Shown piece by piece: positions 36,501 to 46,536 of a stretch of 64,000 nucleotides of DNA. A program made the translations under genes and the position numbers. The DNA is taken from NCBI GenBank assembly GCA_037178855.1, contig JASJZC010000001.1, forward strand, positions 4,960,001 through 5,024,000, given 5' to 3'. The notes under the pieces were generated by a model that ran no database searches, was not told the DNA's origin, and saw only the letters and a list, made by a program, of their open reading frames with translations. The stretch is from Oscheius sp. JU75 (lineage: Eukaryota; Nematoda; Chromadorea; Rhabditida; Rhabditidae). Numbering within the stretch: position 1 is the stretch's first letter; every line of letters starts with the position of its first letter.

Positions 36501-39500
36501 ACAAAAAGTCACCTCGTCTCGTCTGGCACTACGACTTCTCTCTCGCTCGCCCCGGCTCTTCTTGACCTTCTGGACCTTTCTCTCAAAGTGTTCTCGGGTC
36601 TCGTAGCTGCTGCTCTCGGAGAAGCCGGTATGAGCTTGCTGCGCATGGCTCAGATGACGATTGTCGACAGCCAAGAGCTGTCCGCCAGCATGACCATTGC
36701 CATAGCTGGCCGAACCGTTGCCGATGGCCCCGCCGTTCTGATAAACTTGGCCATTGGATCTGGCTCCGGAGCTCTCGTGCTTCCTCTCGGCCTTCTTGCT
36801 GTATGAACGGATAACTTTGAACATTGTGAGTGTCGTAGCCCAGAATAGAAATATCAAGGAGGTTGTGGCTAGACACACTGGCGCATTCCAAACGTGCGAC
36901 TCGCACCAGTAGTAGGGATGGGTTTGACGGGCCGCCCCGCCCACCGACCAACGACCTGTTCCAGCCCCACCGTCGTCTCCTCCTTCCGAGCTATCGCTCG
37001 CCATCAACCACACCCTTCAATGGCACGAGAGAGAAAGGTGCTTGACCTACGCCCTTCCGGAGTCACGTATTTTTGAGGTATTCTGGAAGTGAAGGCTTGA
37101 GAAGGGTAGAAAAGAGAAAGAAGGTAGTCCAAGAAATCGAGGAGGTTCCAAAGATCCTAATACTTTTGCATACTGCTTAGTAAACCGCTTTTTTTCTTTT
37201 GATAGCTTATCCTATGTTAAAACTGCTTATCCCAATTATTTCTCCAGTGACTTCAACCCAGCCACGAAATGTTTGGAGATCCTGATGGGTTTCCTTTCCA
37301 GAAGAAGAAGTCCATTGTCTTATTCCCGCTAGACTTCAAAAACCACGCTAATGTTGTACTACTGGTCGCTCTCAATTTTCTCGCCGTAAGAGAGCGCGTT
37401 AAGCGTGGTTTAACCAAAGACACATTTGTGGTTTAAGCGACGGCAAGTGCGACTTTTTACGGGACATAAGTTGCAAGGGACCTGTTAGGCATACAACTGT
37501 CATTAGTCAGACTAATCGATGGTGAATCTTTTGAAAGTTGTGTTTTACTTCTCTACAAAATTTTCTCCTAAAACTACTACCCGTAATTGTTTACTTCCTG
37601 TCCCCCGCAGCTGCAGGACCAGTTTCGACCAAAGTGAATTTCTGATTCAAAGTGAATGTGGCAAATTGGAAAGGAACGGTTTCGAAGCTTGTATGCTAAG
37701 CCGAGACATTATTATTCAAAATTAATACAAATGAACTGGGAGAGGAAAAAAACAGCCTTCGTCTCCCACTTTCCTTGTCAAACGCTCACCGATAAAACCC
37801 ATTAAAAGCCGGCAAGATAAGCAATGTTGCAACTGCTTCCTCAGTTTCTACGAACTTTTTTCAAATCAATTTCCCTTCCAACCACTGTGAGCCATAACCC
37901 AATATAGAGTAGGTGGGGTCAAAAACGAGTATTGTACTTTCTCCTCCCACTATTTCCGAACTATGGGTGTGGCCTCAAGAAGGTTACTGCCGAAAACAGC
38001 AACTTTCGAGAGGGGGCGCAATATTATGTTCAATATTAGATTATAGGAAAGGAGCGATGGAATATGGTGGAAACAGTAAGGCCACACTTTTTTTGAAATT
38101 TGTTGAAAAGCTCTGATGTTGTTTGGATTGTCTTGACTATAAAGCGAGCGTACAGCATGCAGGCGTAGCGTGACTCATTGCATCGAGATATTTGAGAAGC
38201 ATATTGTTTTCCCTTGGAGAAAATAACTTCATCTGTCTTGTGTCCAGAAGCTGCCCCCCAATCAATCTGTTAAAAATTCTCCACACACTTCCAGTCAGTT
38301 AGGGCTGTAGGTTAGCCTGTTCACTGTTAGTGCCAAAACAATAAATTGAAATGTGCCGGGGGTTTTGAAGGGAATAAAAGCAAAGCAGTGACCTGTGTGT
38401 GTCCTTTCTGTGAGCCCGAGACAATCCTCACAGCGGCTTCGTGCTCTCTTAGTCGATGTTTGATAACTGAGACCTGGAAGTTCAAGATGATCGTCCATAT
38501 CAAGCCGAGCGTCAGTTTGCTGTTGCCTTCGATTATGTCCTCCGGTCGGATGTTCACCAGCTTTATCTGAACGAGGAAAATATTGAGTGTAAAAAAGATT
38601 TCTACGGAAGTCTTATAGTTTGAGTGTGTTCATATTGTAGGATGTCTTTTGGAACTCTTTTTGGTAGTTTTGGCCCCATTCACTATGCTCTCATAGTTTC
38701 GAGACTTACAATGCTCTGAAGACCTAGTTCAAGCGGACACTCAAAAAAATGGAACACAAGAAAAGGAAGAGGTTAGACTACACAGGTTTCCTTAGACTAC
38801 TGGAGAAGGGGCACCCCCAGAAATAAGGAAAGAACTCACATTTCTCTTCTTTAGAAAGTCAAGACAGTACTGTACATTTTGTATTTTGTGGAACCGTGTG
38901 AAGCCATTTTCCCTACTCTGAACAAAATATTATAGAAAACCGGAAGGAAGACTTACAATTCGTTCGCCGGTGAGCACTTCTAACAATGAGATGAGTCGGT
39001 TTCCGTCGCGCAAATCGACGAAGAGATCGTCTACTTTTACTCCGGCCTGAAGTTTTCGTTTCACTGCATCCCTCAAGTTTTCTTGCTCAAAAGGAACCAC
39101 GCTCTCACATTTCTTTGAATTTGGCGCCAGAGCTGCCCTCACAACAGAGTGGTCAAACAAGGTGCCGACGGCTATTCAACGGGCGAAGAAATTTGAAAAG
39201 GCAAAAGACTGCCCGTGCGTAGACAAACAGCGGTGGACCTCATTATGGTGGACTGTTCTGATTGACATGTTTTTGGACAGAAGCTACTGTGAGTCCTATG
39301 GAAGAAGCACAGTATCTTCCTTTGACTTTAAGGATCTCGAGTATGTTCGTATTTCTATGAGCATCAGAGCGTTGTAAATTATCCGGCTGTCAAAATTCAT
39401 TCTTTCGAGAGATTGTGATAATCTCTCAGTTTTTTTTAACAGACGGCAGATTGTGATAATCTCTCAGTTTTTTTAACAGACGGTAATTTCCTTTTAAACA

Positions 39501-42500
39501 AGGAAGGTATCTACTCTCAGCCCCAAAAATCTTTGTACCAAACTCTCGAGTCCAATTAGGGATGTTATGTTTTGCAAAAACAGTACATACCTCATAGATT
39601 CGAAACAGTTTTTGCTCAGTAAAATTGCTTGTTACCTAAAATATCTTGAGCTACTCTAGAAGCGTCAAGAGGTTTCCATGTCCTTCGGCCTCTTTCCGCT
39701 TTTACTATTGCTTGACAAGTGCACAAAGCCCGTACAATCTAATCCGATAAATAAACTTTCCACGCACTGAGCCTCAAAAAGGCCTAACAGACAATTGATT
39801 AGGAGCAAACAAGGCACGCGTCCCTCTTTTTCATGACTTCGAACACTATTCGGCTGGTCAGTCGAGGTCAAGTTTAGATACAAGTGACGATAGTGGCGAG
39901 AGATGCGGAAGAAAGATACACGAGTATTTGAAAAAAAGGTAGACGGTCTCTAATTAAAAAAAATGACAAAAGGACTCACTTTGAGCAAATGTTTGTTGAC
40001 CCATTTTGTAAAGGTTTTTTTCTGGATGTTGTCGCGTTCGTCTGAAATTTCTCTTTTATTATAGTTACAACAATCCCCAGCCAGCCGTGCTAATCCAGCT
40101 CTCGCAACTGTATAAGAGCACTAGATGCGGAATTGATCTCTCTCTCTCTCTCTCTCTCTCTCTCCCGTAGCGGCCACATACCATTGGGTAAACACATCCC
40201 CGTGGGAGGCTAGGTGACCAAAATCTTCGATACAGATACTCTCATCGAGCACATTATCAAATTAGTAGAAACACTTTTTCGCCCGCAAAGTATCTCATTT
40301 CAGATAATGAATTATTACTGCAAACAGAAGTGATCGTAATTCTCTCTCCCTATTCTCTCTCGTTGCCGCGTTCGGAACCTAGCCGAGAATACGGTTCTGA
40401 TACACATAATCCGTGTTATGCGGATGGTCGATATGATATAGCGTGACCGGACAGCAGATTTGGGGCAACAGGTGCTTTGCCAACACGCACTTTATGGAAG
40501 CAGATTTATGACCAGTGAAGAGGTGCTTCGAAAAATTTGTTTCGCCATCTGTTCTTTCATTAGAGTCCTCTCTGGTTCAAAAAAAAAAAACAACCCCGCC
40601 AGACCGATGGCCGATGATTCAGCTGTTGGACAACAGAACAACGGCTGGAAACAAGAGACGGAAAGAGAAAGAGTCATCCTGGTGACACCGGAAGCAAGAC
40701 ATTTGCTTGGAGCACTTTCTGCTTTTGTGATTACGGATCAAACCCTTTCTCTCACCTGTAATAGAGAGAGTGAGAGCGAGGACAAATTGGTTTATTTAGG
40801 GTCAGGGGCGAGGTGGGAGGCTAGACGTGACAAGAGAACTGGGTCATTTTGATGCAGCTTGATTTTTAAAGAATCTTCTGCAGATGTACAGAGAAAAACG
40901 AAACTACTGAATAATGGAAGATTTGAATGGGATATTTGGCGCCAAAACCGGCTAATCGGAGAAGCAGAGAAAAGAGGAAAGTGGATGGAAAGGGACACTA
41001 TGAAAACAAAAAGAACTGACCATTGTGTCGCTCCCTGTTATGCTCGTAATGTTCTAGAACTTCTACTTCCTGAGGATCGGACTGTACTTCACTACGAGGC
41101 GTAAAGCCTTCAGAATATAGTGACATGTCCAGCTAACATGAAGCTTGGAAAAATAGTTGAAGTGGAGAGAATAGTTGTCTAGAAGTGGCTTAACACGCGG
41201 TTCCGGTAAGCCAGAAAACCGTCACTGCAAGCCGTTGGCCCCGGGAACGAGGAGGCGGGACTTTTGCCGCGCAGAAGAGACCACTCGGTCTGGGGAGAGA
41301 GGACAGAGACAGGTGGCCGAGGACGCAGAGCAACAGGGTACAGAGGGACGGTCACTCCACGAGAGGAGGAGGGATCAACGCAGATTGCGCAACCGACCCT
41401 TGGCTGTGAGGGAGAGTGACCACGCGGCGGGCAGGTTGACTTTGGTCAGTGACCAGAGAACAACTGTCGGCTAGGTAATTAACTGAAAGGCGCGAAAGAA
41501 CTGGAAAACTTAGAAATAATCTCACTTCTTGTCTCAATGCTCAATATCGTCTAAAAAAACCCAAATGTAGAAACTTCAGGCAGATTTACCGCGAATAGTA
41601 TCAGGAACACTAGGATCAACCCCAAGGATTTCTGAGCTTATTTCTCAATCCAGCTTATCCCATTCCCCTCGTCCAACATCAAGTCATGTGTGCTTCTGCT
41701 CTCGCTCACGTCGAAAACATCCTCGAAACTTTTCGGAAAGAGACAGATCCGCAAGGACAGCAGTGGCGGTGGCGTTGTTGGCAGTTCGGCTCAGGCGTAA
41801 GCACTGGCATGCGCAGCCCTGGAGCAGACTCCTACAATCATTGAGGGACTGTCTATCTTGTTCCTTTGAGATCGACCGGTCTGTTTTACAATCTCTCCGC
41901 TCACCCATATGCTAATGTCAGTTTAGAGGTCAGAAAGAGAGGTAGAAAGAGGGTCAAAGAATTTCCTTCTCTGTTCACATGACCCTGATAAGAGCTGAAG
42001 GACCCACTCCTGGCAGATCGTTAAAAGCCTATGACTATTTTCAACAACGGTTACGTCAGTAGCAGCTTCCGTTGATAAGAGTCCCATGGAATTTATGCGG
42101 CTCTTTGAAACAAACAGGAAGAGTGAGTCAGGTCACGGAAGTGGGGCAGACTGTTTTAGTCGGATTGTTCCAGTTGTACCTACTTACAACCAATACGTAT
42201 TCGTCCTTCCCCTTTTCTCTATCTTCTTTCTCTCAACAAGTCATCTAATCCTCTTAGCTACCTCAAAGAAACTACATACTGTTAGAAGAAAAACAGAAAA
42301 CCGAACCATTGATTCCATGAAGAGAGTACTGGGAGAGCCTTCGCTCAGGTGTAATTGAGCTCATGTACTGAAAGGAAGAAGACGCCGAAACCGGCGAAGA
42401 GATGGCAGTGAGTCTTAAGAATTAGGGTAAAAAAGAAAAAGTGGTCAAAGAAAAAAGAAGTAAGGCGCACCGATGCATCCTCTCCGAGCTGCCCGCATAT

Positions 42501-45436
42501 TCAGAGTGTAGTTCGATATGTTCAGCTTGCAGTAAATAGTGGGAATCTCTAGACTCGCGGGTATAGCTGTCACGCTTTTCAGAATAGGTGGTAGAGGAGA
42601 TTTTTCGCTGTGGGGAGCGGAGCGGACTCCATGGCGGAGGCTCCATTGACAATCGGTCTTATCTCTTTGTGTAGAGATGCAGCAGGAGGCCACTAAAGGC
42701 ACAGGAGAAGAAGCCAATTTAGCAGGAAATGGGCGGAAGAAAGTTTTGTATACAGTGCTTAGAAAAAGTGTGAGTCTTTAAACAACTATCAAGTAAAGAG
42801 TTATTCCATGCGGGCAGTAAAGCTTAGAAGTTTTCCGATGTTTCACAGAACAGCTCAAGCTGAAAGACTTGTGACATCGGCTAGCCAGAAAGATAAAACA
42901 TCAACAAAAGTATTAAAAAAACAATTTTCATGTTGAAAGAAAAGACAAGGGCAGGAAATGATCAAAAGTGACAAAGCCAAAGGCGAAAAGAGAGCCGATG
43001 TCTCTATCCACTTGAGTGGCTACGTCCCCCTCCGGTAGTACAATTGTTTGCCCTGTTCGCGACTAAGTGTCAAATAATTCAAACAAAAAGAGCGTCCAAA
43101 ACAGAGCGATGCGGCTGTGAGAAAAAGAGCAAATCGATCTTCTGCAGATCGTCAGCTATGGCCCTTTTGTGTGTGACGAATACTAAGAACTCGCAACACA
43201 AATATGAGTCAAGACACGACAGATGATAACAGCGTCTGTGAATAGATTGGAGGGAGTGGAAAGAAAAGTACGGATGTGGAGCGCGGTCGTGACAATCGAG
43301 AGACGTAAAAAGTCAACGAATACATTAGAGGGAAAAGTCAAATTTTCCTCTACGGTAGCCATTTCTTTCAGTTTCCCCAATAACTACGTGAGAGTGAGCT
43401 CTCAAAACCAAAAGAAAATGCACTGACCGGACAACATGGCAACTTCTCGATCGCTTCTTTCCAGTCTCCTCAACGATAATGGCTGTTCCCTCATCCATCC
43501 TTCCAGTCGTCGACGTCTCTCTTCCTCTTCGTAGTCTTCCGAATACTCCACCATCTTCTTCGATCTGAACTTCGAGTGTTTCAGTTGTAAATGTGCTGGT
43601 AGAAGCCACTATACGACATTGAACTCACTTGAATCGGTATCTCATTTTGGGGAAACTGTAAATGGAGTATCAACAGGAGTAACAAAAGGCGGAAGAGATT
43701 TTGAGTTAAGAGAGAGGGGACAGCGCTAATCTGTTCTATACACCGGACGCGCAGGGAACTACTCTTGACCATTGGGAAAATCTACCTTCTCCCTGGTGAC
43801 TGAAGTCAGAACTGAGTCTGGACTTGTCTCCACAGGATAACTCTGATCTGCGAAACTAGTTATTCCCAACTCTTTCAAAATTCCTATTCGTCTGCTGGAT
43901 TATTGTCAGTTGTCAGTCTCTAGTACAGAGAGTTCTTAGCGTTTCTACTCTGGTTCAAATAAGGCAAGTCAATAACGCAAGGCCTTGTTCTTGTTCCGAA
44001 CTCACGACTGTCTGTAAGAGCTCTCCCTGAAGAAACTCTCATTGAAGTCACCCGAAGGAGAGTTGTAGGTGTCGTAGCCTGACGACTGCGTTCTAAGTCT
44101 AAACTAATAGATTCCCTTGTAAAACCCGAATCCTACGCTTGTTGAGACTCCCTGCCTTTGCAAATACTGCCATTTTCTTCTTTTCGTTGATACTCCCTAT
44201 TTCTGGCCATGGACTCCTCCACCTGAGCCAGGTACCTGTCATAGTTGCTACGTGAGACTCGTGTCGGATCAGCACTTTTTGACCTAGACTTCTTGATACT
44301 ATTCCAAGGAAACGAAATACCGTAATTCCCTCCCAACATCTCTGTATTCGCTTGCAGCGTATGTTCCTCCATTCCTGGAGGTGGCAACGTCGTGACTGAC
44401 TATTGATGCGTCTCGCGACTTCACATATCGTTCTTCCTTTTCTAGTCTGAAAGATCCAATAAGACTTTGGTTAAAAAACATTTAGCAAAAAGTTTTACCT
44501 GGCCTGGATCTGCCTCGGATTGGGGGTACAGCAGCGTGCCCCCATAGCTCAAAACATCGATTTTGGCCGTCTAGGATGATTGTATCACGTTGATATCGAG
44601 AGGGTATGGGGGACGAAGACACGGCTCACTCGCAGAGTGCTCAAACAGTTTTTTTGCCTCGTGCGATTGATGGACAACAACTGACCGCCGCCGCCGTGTG
44701 AGAGAGATAGCGGCAGCATGCCAGTCGCAATGAGACATGAAACGTGGGATGTGTGGAATCTCATTGAAGTTCGAGTGAATATTTTCATTTGAAGTAGCTT
44801 TAATACATAAACCAAATTGTTTACAAAATACTTTTGCTCATTGTCGAGCTGACAAGAGGGTAGTATCCTTTCAAGATGAGAAGGTGAAAAATGCCGCAAA
44901 AAGTGGAGTGTGACTATGGCCCAAAGTGTGTGAAGGCCCCGAGTGATAAAAGACGCATAAAATTTCGGAAAAGGCTCGCGTCCGAATGTGCTCGGTATCA
45001 ATTCAGAGGGACACAGAACAAATAGAGCCCGGAGGGTTTTGTTGGCCTGCGTAATGACCAAAGGGAATCTCGCCAACCCCAGCTGGTAACACTCCTCGTT
45101 TTACAACCACTACACGTTCCGGGGGAGGGGTCAGCTTGTAGTGCTGAAAAGTGACAGATGTGGAGCAGTGCTAGAAGGAACTGGGACTCTGTGGACATTG
45201 AGAGACTATGGATAAAAGGCACACGATTTGTGGAATGAGATCCAGACTGACGGGAATAAGGCCGACTCTTTTCTAAACTGAGTACCGAACTTGGGTACCG
45301 CAGCTGTACCACCTGCAGATCCCCGAAAAGAGACAAAAACTAACCTTTTGGTTTGAGACGAGAATGTCCCAGCCTCCTCCTTTTTCTTCTTCCAGAAGTG
45401 GACGTCCAGGGTGGAGAAGCTGAACGTCCCAGGCAT
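9396..45436 (-). CDS. Spectraplakin cytolinker (VAB-10/Shot/MACF/dystonin family), whole gene
   Basis: Giant cytolinker that connects actin, microtubules and, through plakin repeats, adhesion/intermediate-filament structures. Order of coding parts: alternative start exons (45345-45436, 44499-44545), basic linker exons, CH1, an internal membrane-anchor start exon (36513-37004), CH2, plakin domain with SH3 fold, charged single helix (28737-29081), then either one plakin-repeat exon ending in a stop at 22307-22309 or spectrin repeats (21788 to about 10800), two EF-hands, GAS2 and a tail ending at 9396. From the MGARCC start to the end of the charged helix the exons I traced total 4821 bases, exactly 1607 codons, so the model is internally consistent. 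The A form would be about 3496 aa; the B form exceeds 5000 aa by rough estimate. The separate plakin-repeat terminus resembles the nematode VAB-10A/VAB-10B arrangement known from Caenorhabditis elegans. Exact isoforms need transcripts. Confidence 0.93.
9598..10308 (-). other. Spectraplakin GAS2 microtubule-binding domain
   Basis: Exons 10192-10308, 10028-10151 and 9598-9801. Motifs: [20 protein letters not shown] (zinc-type cysteines), [40 protein letters not shown] and [16 protein letters not shown]. This is the GAS2-related fold that binds and stabilises microtubule lattices in spectraplakins. It joins to the EF exon over a 238 bp intron (10309-10546), phase 0. Confidence 0.95.
10547..10800 (-). 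other. Spectraplakin EF-hand pair, degenerate
   Basis: Two EF-hands follow the rod. The first, in the exon ending at 10703, reads [20 protein letters not shown]; its loop lacks the usual acidic residue at position 12. The second, in exon 10547-10659, reads [13 protein letters not shown]; its loop is one residue shorter than the 12-residue consensus. The 43 bp intron 10660-10702 is set by restoring the conserved [11 protein letters not shown]. Calcium binding is doubtful. Confidence 0.85.
10703..21788 (-). other. Spectraplakin spectrin-repeat rod (B form)
   Basis: A run of about 20 or more exons, the largest near 13229-16240 and 10703-13172 with a few 37-43 bp introns inside, encoding tandem three-helix spectrin repeats of about 105-110 residues. 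Typical heptads with W at the start of helix A recur ([45 protein letters not shown]). Exons at the 5' end are 21639-21788, 21413-21600, 20964-21374 and 20502-20925. The rod is the spacer that gives the B form its length. Repeat boundaries were not counted individually. The first exon starts in phase 0, compatible with the charged-helix exon. Confidence 0.93.
21941..21946 (-). terminator. Polyadenylation signal for the plakin-repeat (A) isoform
   Basis: AATAAA on the minus strand about 360 bases beyond the plakin-repeat stop and before the first spectrin-repeat exon (acceptor after 21788). Its position is what an A-specific 3' end requires. Confidence 0.55.
22307..27976 (-). other. Spectraplakin plakin-repeat exon, terminal exon of the A form
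   Basis: One uninterrupted 5670-base exon, 1890 codons, ending in TAA at 22307-22309. It is filled with dozens of degenerate plectin/plakin repeats of roughly 38 residues, each with cores such as [24 protein letters not shown], and [10 protein letters not shown]. In other plakins these repeats bind intermediate filaments or junctional partners. Having its own stop makes this the terminal exon of an A-type isoform, as in nematode VAB-10A. A branch-point-like CTAAC and TTTTCAG overlap the stop codon, so an alternative short C-terminal exon may exist. Confidence 0.95.
28737..29081 (-). other. Spectraplakin charged single-helix exon
   Basis: A 115-codon exon of almost only Glu, Arg, Ala and Lys, ending in repeated EEEERRRR blocks. 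It reads as a stable single alpha helix or long coiled coil, a spacer between the plakin domain and the C-terminal variants. It ends in phase 0, matching both the plakin-repeat exon (acceptor after 27976) and the first spectrin-repeat exon (acceptor after 21788), so it is the branch point between the A and B forms. Confidence 0.9.
29829..34849 (-). other. Spectraplakin plakin domain (spectrin-like repeats plus SH3)
   Basis: Exons 34511-34849, 34330-34408, 33807-34291, 33725-33745 (21-base microexon), 33268-33513, 32715-32912, 32179-32464, 31591-31825, 30854-31217, 30097-30813 and 29829-30056. They encode antiparallel helical spectrin-like repeats that scaffold partners at membranes. An SH3 fold is split across 32179 and 31825: [18 protein letters not shown], then [18 protein letters not shown] and [17 protein letters not shown]. 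All junction phases are consistent. Introns here are longer (up to 373 bp) than elsewhere in the gene. Confidence 0.92.
34934..35601 (-). other. Spectraplakin CH2 domain exons
   Basis: Exons 35416-35601 and 34934-35122 encode the second calponin-homology domain: [47 protein letters not shown], then [20 protein letters not shown] and [19 protein letters not shown]. These match the CH2 consensus closely, including the [22 protein letters not shown] core. CH2 is present in all start-exon variants. Confidence 0.95.
36513..37004 (-). CDS. Spectraplakin internal alternative first exon with transmembrane segment
   Basis: ATG 37004 (preceded in frame by TGA) opens a 164-codon exon ending at donor gtgact in phase 0. 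That phase matches the CH2 acceptor at 35601. The N-terminus is Gly/Asp/Ser-rich. A hydrophobic helix lies at about residues 42-62 ([20 protein letters not shown]), followed by basic [14 protein letters not shown]. The rest is a disordered Gly/Asn/Ser stretch and a charged end ([20 protein letters not shown]). The product would be a membrane-anchored spectraplakin lacking CH1 but keeping CH2 and everything downstream. Mammalian dystonin has a transmembrane N-terminal isoform, so such a start has precedent. An independent gene is less likely because the frame has no stop before the donor. Confidence 0.65.
38432..40041 (-). other. Spectraplakin CH1 domain exons
   Basis: Exons 39980-40041, 38957-39046, 38840-38917 and 38432-38566 encode the first calponin-homology domain, half of the actin-binding module. 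Visible family motifs: [53 protein letters not shown], and [20 protein letters not shown]. After CH1 comes [14 protein letters not shown], then a 2.8 kb intron to CH2. The intron between the first two exons is 933 bp and holds the tandem hairpin repeat. Confidence 0.95.
39407..39483. repeat. Tandem 37-base repeat carrying a hairpin
   Basis: The unit agattgtgataatctctcag followed by a T run and aacagacgg occurs twice back to back (39410-39447 and 39448-39483). The first copy forms a perfect 8-bp inverted repeat, GAGAGATT / AATCTCTC, around the loop GTGAT (39407-39427). It lies in the 933 bp intron within CH1. Confidence 0.85.
40137..40164. repeat. (TC)14 microsatellite
   Basis: Fourteen uninterrupted TC units on the plus strand, GA on the strand of the gene, just upstream of the first CH1 exon. 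Confidence 0.9.
42471..42646 (-). CDS. Candidate further first exon of spectraplakin (MEPPPW start)
   Basis: An open frame of 58 codons from ATG 42646, Ser/Arg/Tyr-rich ([20 protein letters not shown]), ends at a possible donor gtgcgc. The composition resembles the other N-terminal linker exons. It lies in the 3.4 kb intron before CH1. Its phase (2) does not fit the CH1 acceptor (needs 1) directly, so either an unseen small exon lies between them or this is not coding. A different frame of the same stretch has the right phase but lacks an ATG. Confidence 0.25.
43428..44446 (-). other. Spectraplakin N-terminal linker exons
   Basis: Four coding exons before CH1: 44321-44446, 44149-44283, 44006-44098 and 43428-43564. 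Phases 2-2-2-1 chain without a stop. The first intron is 37 bp. The sequence is rich in Ser, Arg, Tyr and Glu (for example [20 protein letters not shown], then [19 protein letters not shown]) and looks disordered then helical. The last exon ends AMLS plus G, completing the D of [14 protein letters not shown] at the start of CH1. The 3' border of exon 44149-44283 uses a weak donor (gtctca) and is the least certain junction. Confidence 0.65.
44499..44545 (-). CDS. Spectraplakin alternative first exon 1b with acylation motif
   Basis: The 47-base exon starts at ATG 44545, preceded in frame by a TGA, and encodes [15 protein letters not shown] plus two bases. Glycine 2 followed by Cys5-Cys6 is a typical dual N-myristoylation/palmitoylation signal. 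The donor (gtaaaa) is followed by a 52 bp intron to the acceptor at 44447. The phase-2 junction yields [12 protein letters not shown] in the same frame as the CH1 domain downstream. Confidence 0.7.
45345..45436 (-). CDS. Spectraplakin alternative first exon 1a (MPGTF start)
   Basis: The ATG at 45436 opens a 92-base exon reading [20 protein letters not shown] and ending QTK plus two bases of the next codon, followed by a good donor (gttagt). It ends in phase 2, which matches the acceptor phase of exon 44321-44446, so splicing gives [13 protein letters not shown]. This supports a second promoter upstream of exon 1b. The lysine cluster could bind membranes or filaments; no known motif is evident. 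Confidence 0.6.
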
Positions 45437-46534
45437 GGCTGAACTATCTTTTCTTTTCGAAAAACCTAAAGAATAGGAAGAAAAGAGTTACAGAATCGAT
45501 TGGAGGTCTTTGGACTGGTCCCACCAGCCGAGTGACCGATCCGACACGGACGCTCGCACTCGCAATCCCTCTACAGGCTAGTATAATAGCATAGCCTTCC
45601 GGAGATTTATAGTCTTTTTAACAGAGAAGAAGAGGCTTGAGCCTGTTGGCTACGCAAATTTGGGTGTGATTCAGATGGCTCAAACACAAGAGGCGGCAAC
45701 TCATAGTGTCGCAGAGCACATATTGCAAAAAGAGAAAAAGTACAGTTAGGGCTTTGATAAAGTATTGGGATTGTTGTAAGAACGATTCCCTATTGGCAGG
45801 ATGGGTAATTAGCATACTGGCAGCGGCAAACATGTTGGAGAAGGTTGCCGACGACCCGGGCCAATTATATTTTGTGTTGCCTTTTGAGCTGTACCGAGGT
45901 GACAGATCGAGTAAAAAAGGGCACTTTGAGCCCGGAAAACTAGCTGAATCCTCCTAACGAAAAGTAGATTTCACAGAATACACGTTCTATGGAGAACTTT
46001 GGTTGTTTGTCCCTGATCACGAAACAGAAGTCAAAATTTATTGTCAGTTGTTGCCATAAGCTTGCAAGTTCTTTTAAAGTTCGAAATAGAACGATCGAAT
46101 TGCTTTTGGAAAGAGTCACTCGGTAGACTGCCAATAAGGTAGGTGGCGACAAAGCTCTCTACAGGAAGCTGGTAGGAATACTATAAAGACAAGGATAGCA
46201 GCAACTCCACACAAGAGAAAAAGAGGCCTCGAGAGTGGCACTTGTTGGGTCATAAGTCAGCTGTTTCGGACCAGTCGGCCGATCCTCGCCTACCATTAGA
46301 GGCAGGACACTGACCGGTTGACCGGGTGGGTCGTAGGATGAATGCTCTTCTTTCTGGGAGAAGGAAAAGGACTGATTCAGAGCGGCGAGACGGAAACGGA
46401 AGGTTGAAGGAATAGACGGTGGCTCACCCTCTCCGTGCCCGATCAATTGCCCCGATTTGTTTGAGCAGATGCAGAGCCGGTGGGAATCGAGTTGAGGGTC
46501 AATCTTATGTTCTCTATTTCAAATAAAAGGTTTA
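45437..46534. other. Intergenic region upstream of spectraplakin
   Basis: About 1.1 kb between spectraplakin exon 1a and the orphan gene stop. It presumably holds the main spectraplakin promoter. A minus-strand open frame at 46159-46446 is long for this spacing but has neither a convincing donor nor a family signature. Confidence 0.4.
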
Positions 46535-46536
46535 TT
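46531..46536 (-). terminator. Polyadenylation signal overlapping a stop codon
   Basis: The minus strand reads TAATAAA: TAA at 46535-46537 is the stop of the orphan gene, and AATAAA begins inside it. It would leave a 3'UTR of only about 20 bases. Confidence 0.5.

Larger units (their letters stand above)
40042..43427 (-). other. Large first CH1-side intron of spectraplakin
   Basis: 3.4 kb intron between the linker exons and CH1, about 80 times longer than the typical intron here, which suggests regulatory content or hidden alternative start exons. It contains the candidate exon at 42471-42646 and a TC dinucleotide repeat. A G-rich plus-strand open frame at 41175-41474 has no supporting structure. 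Confidence 0.5.

Noticed and set aside
38930-39160. Extended open frame upstream of CH1 exon 38957-39046 as an alternative start
   Set aside because: The segment before 39046 lacks CH-domain similarity, and a proper acceptor (cttcag) in phase 0 directly precedes the CH1 motif; the upstream frame is intron.
41175-41474. Plus-strand 99-codon G/R-rich frame inside the large spectraplakin intron
   Set aside because: Composition is low-complexity Arg/Gly/Glu with no splice context or homology impression; probably chance in a G-rich segment.
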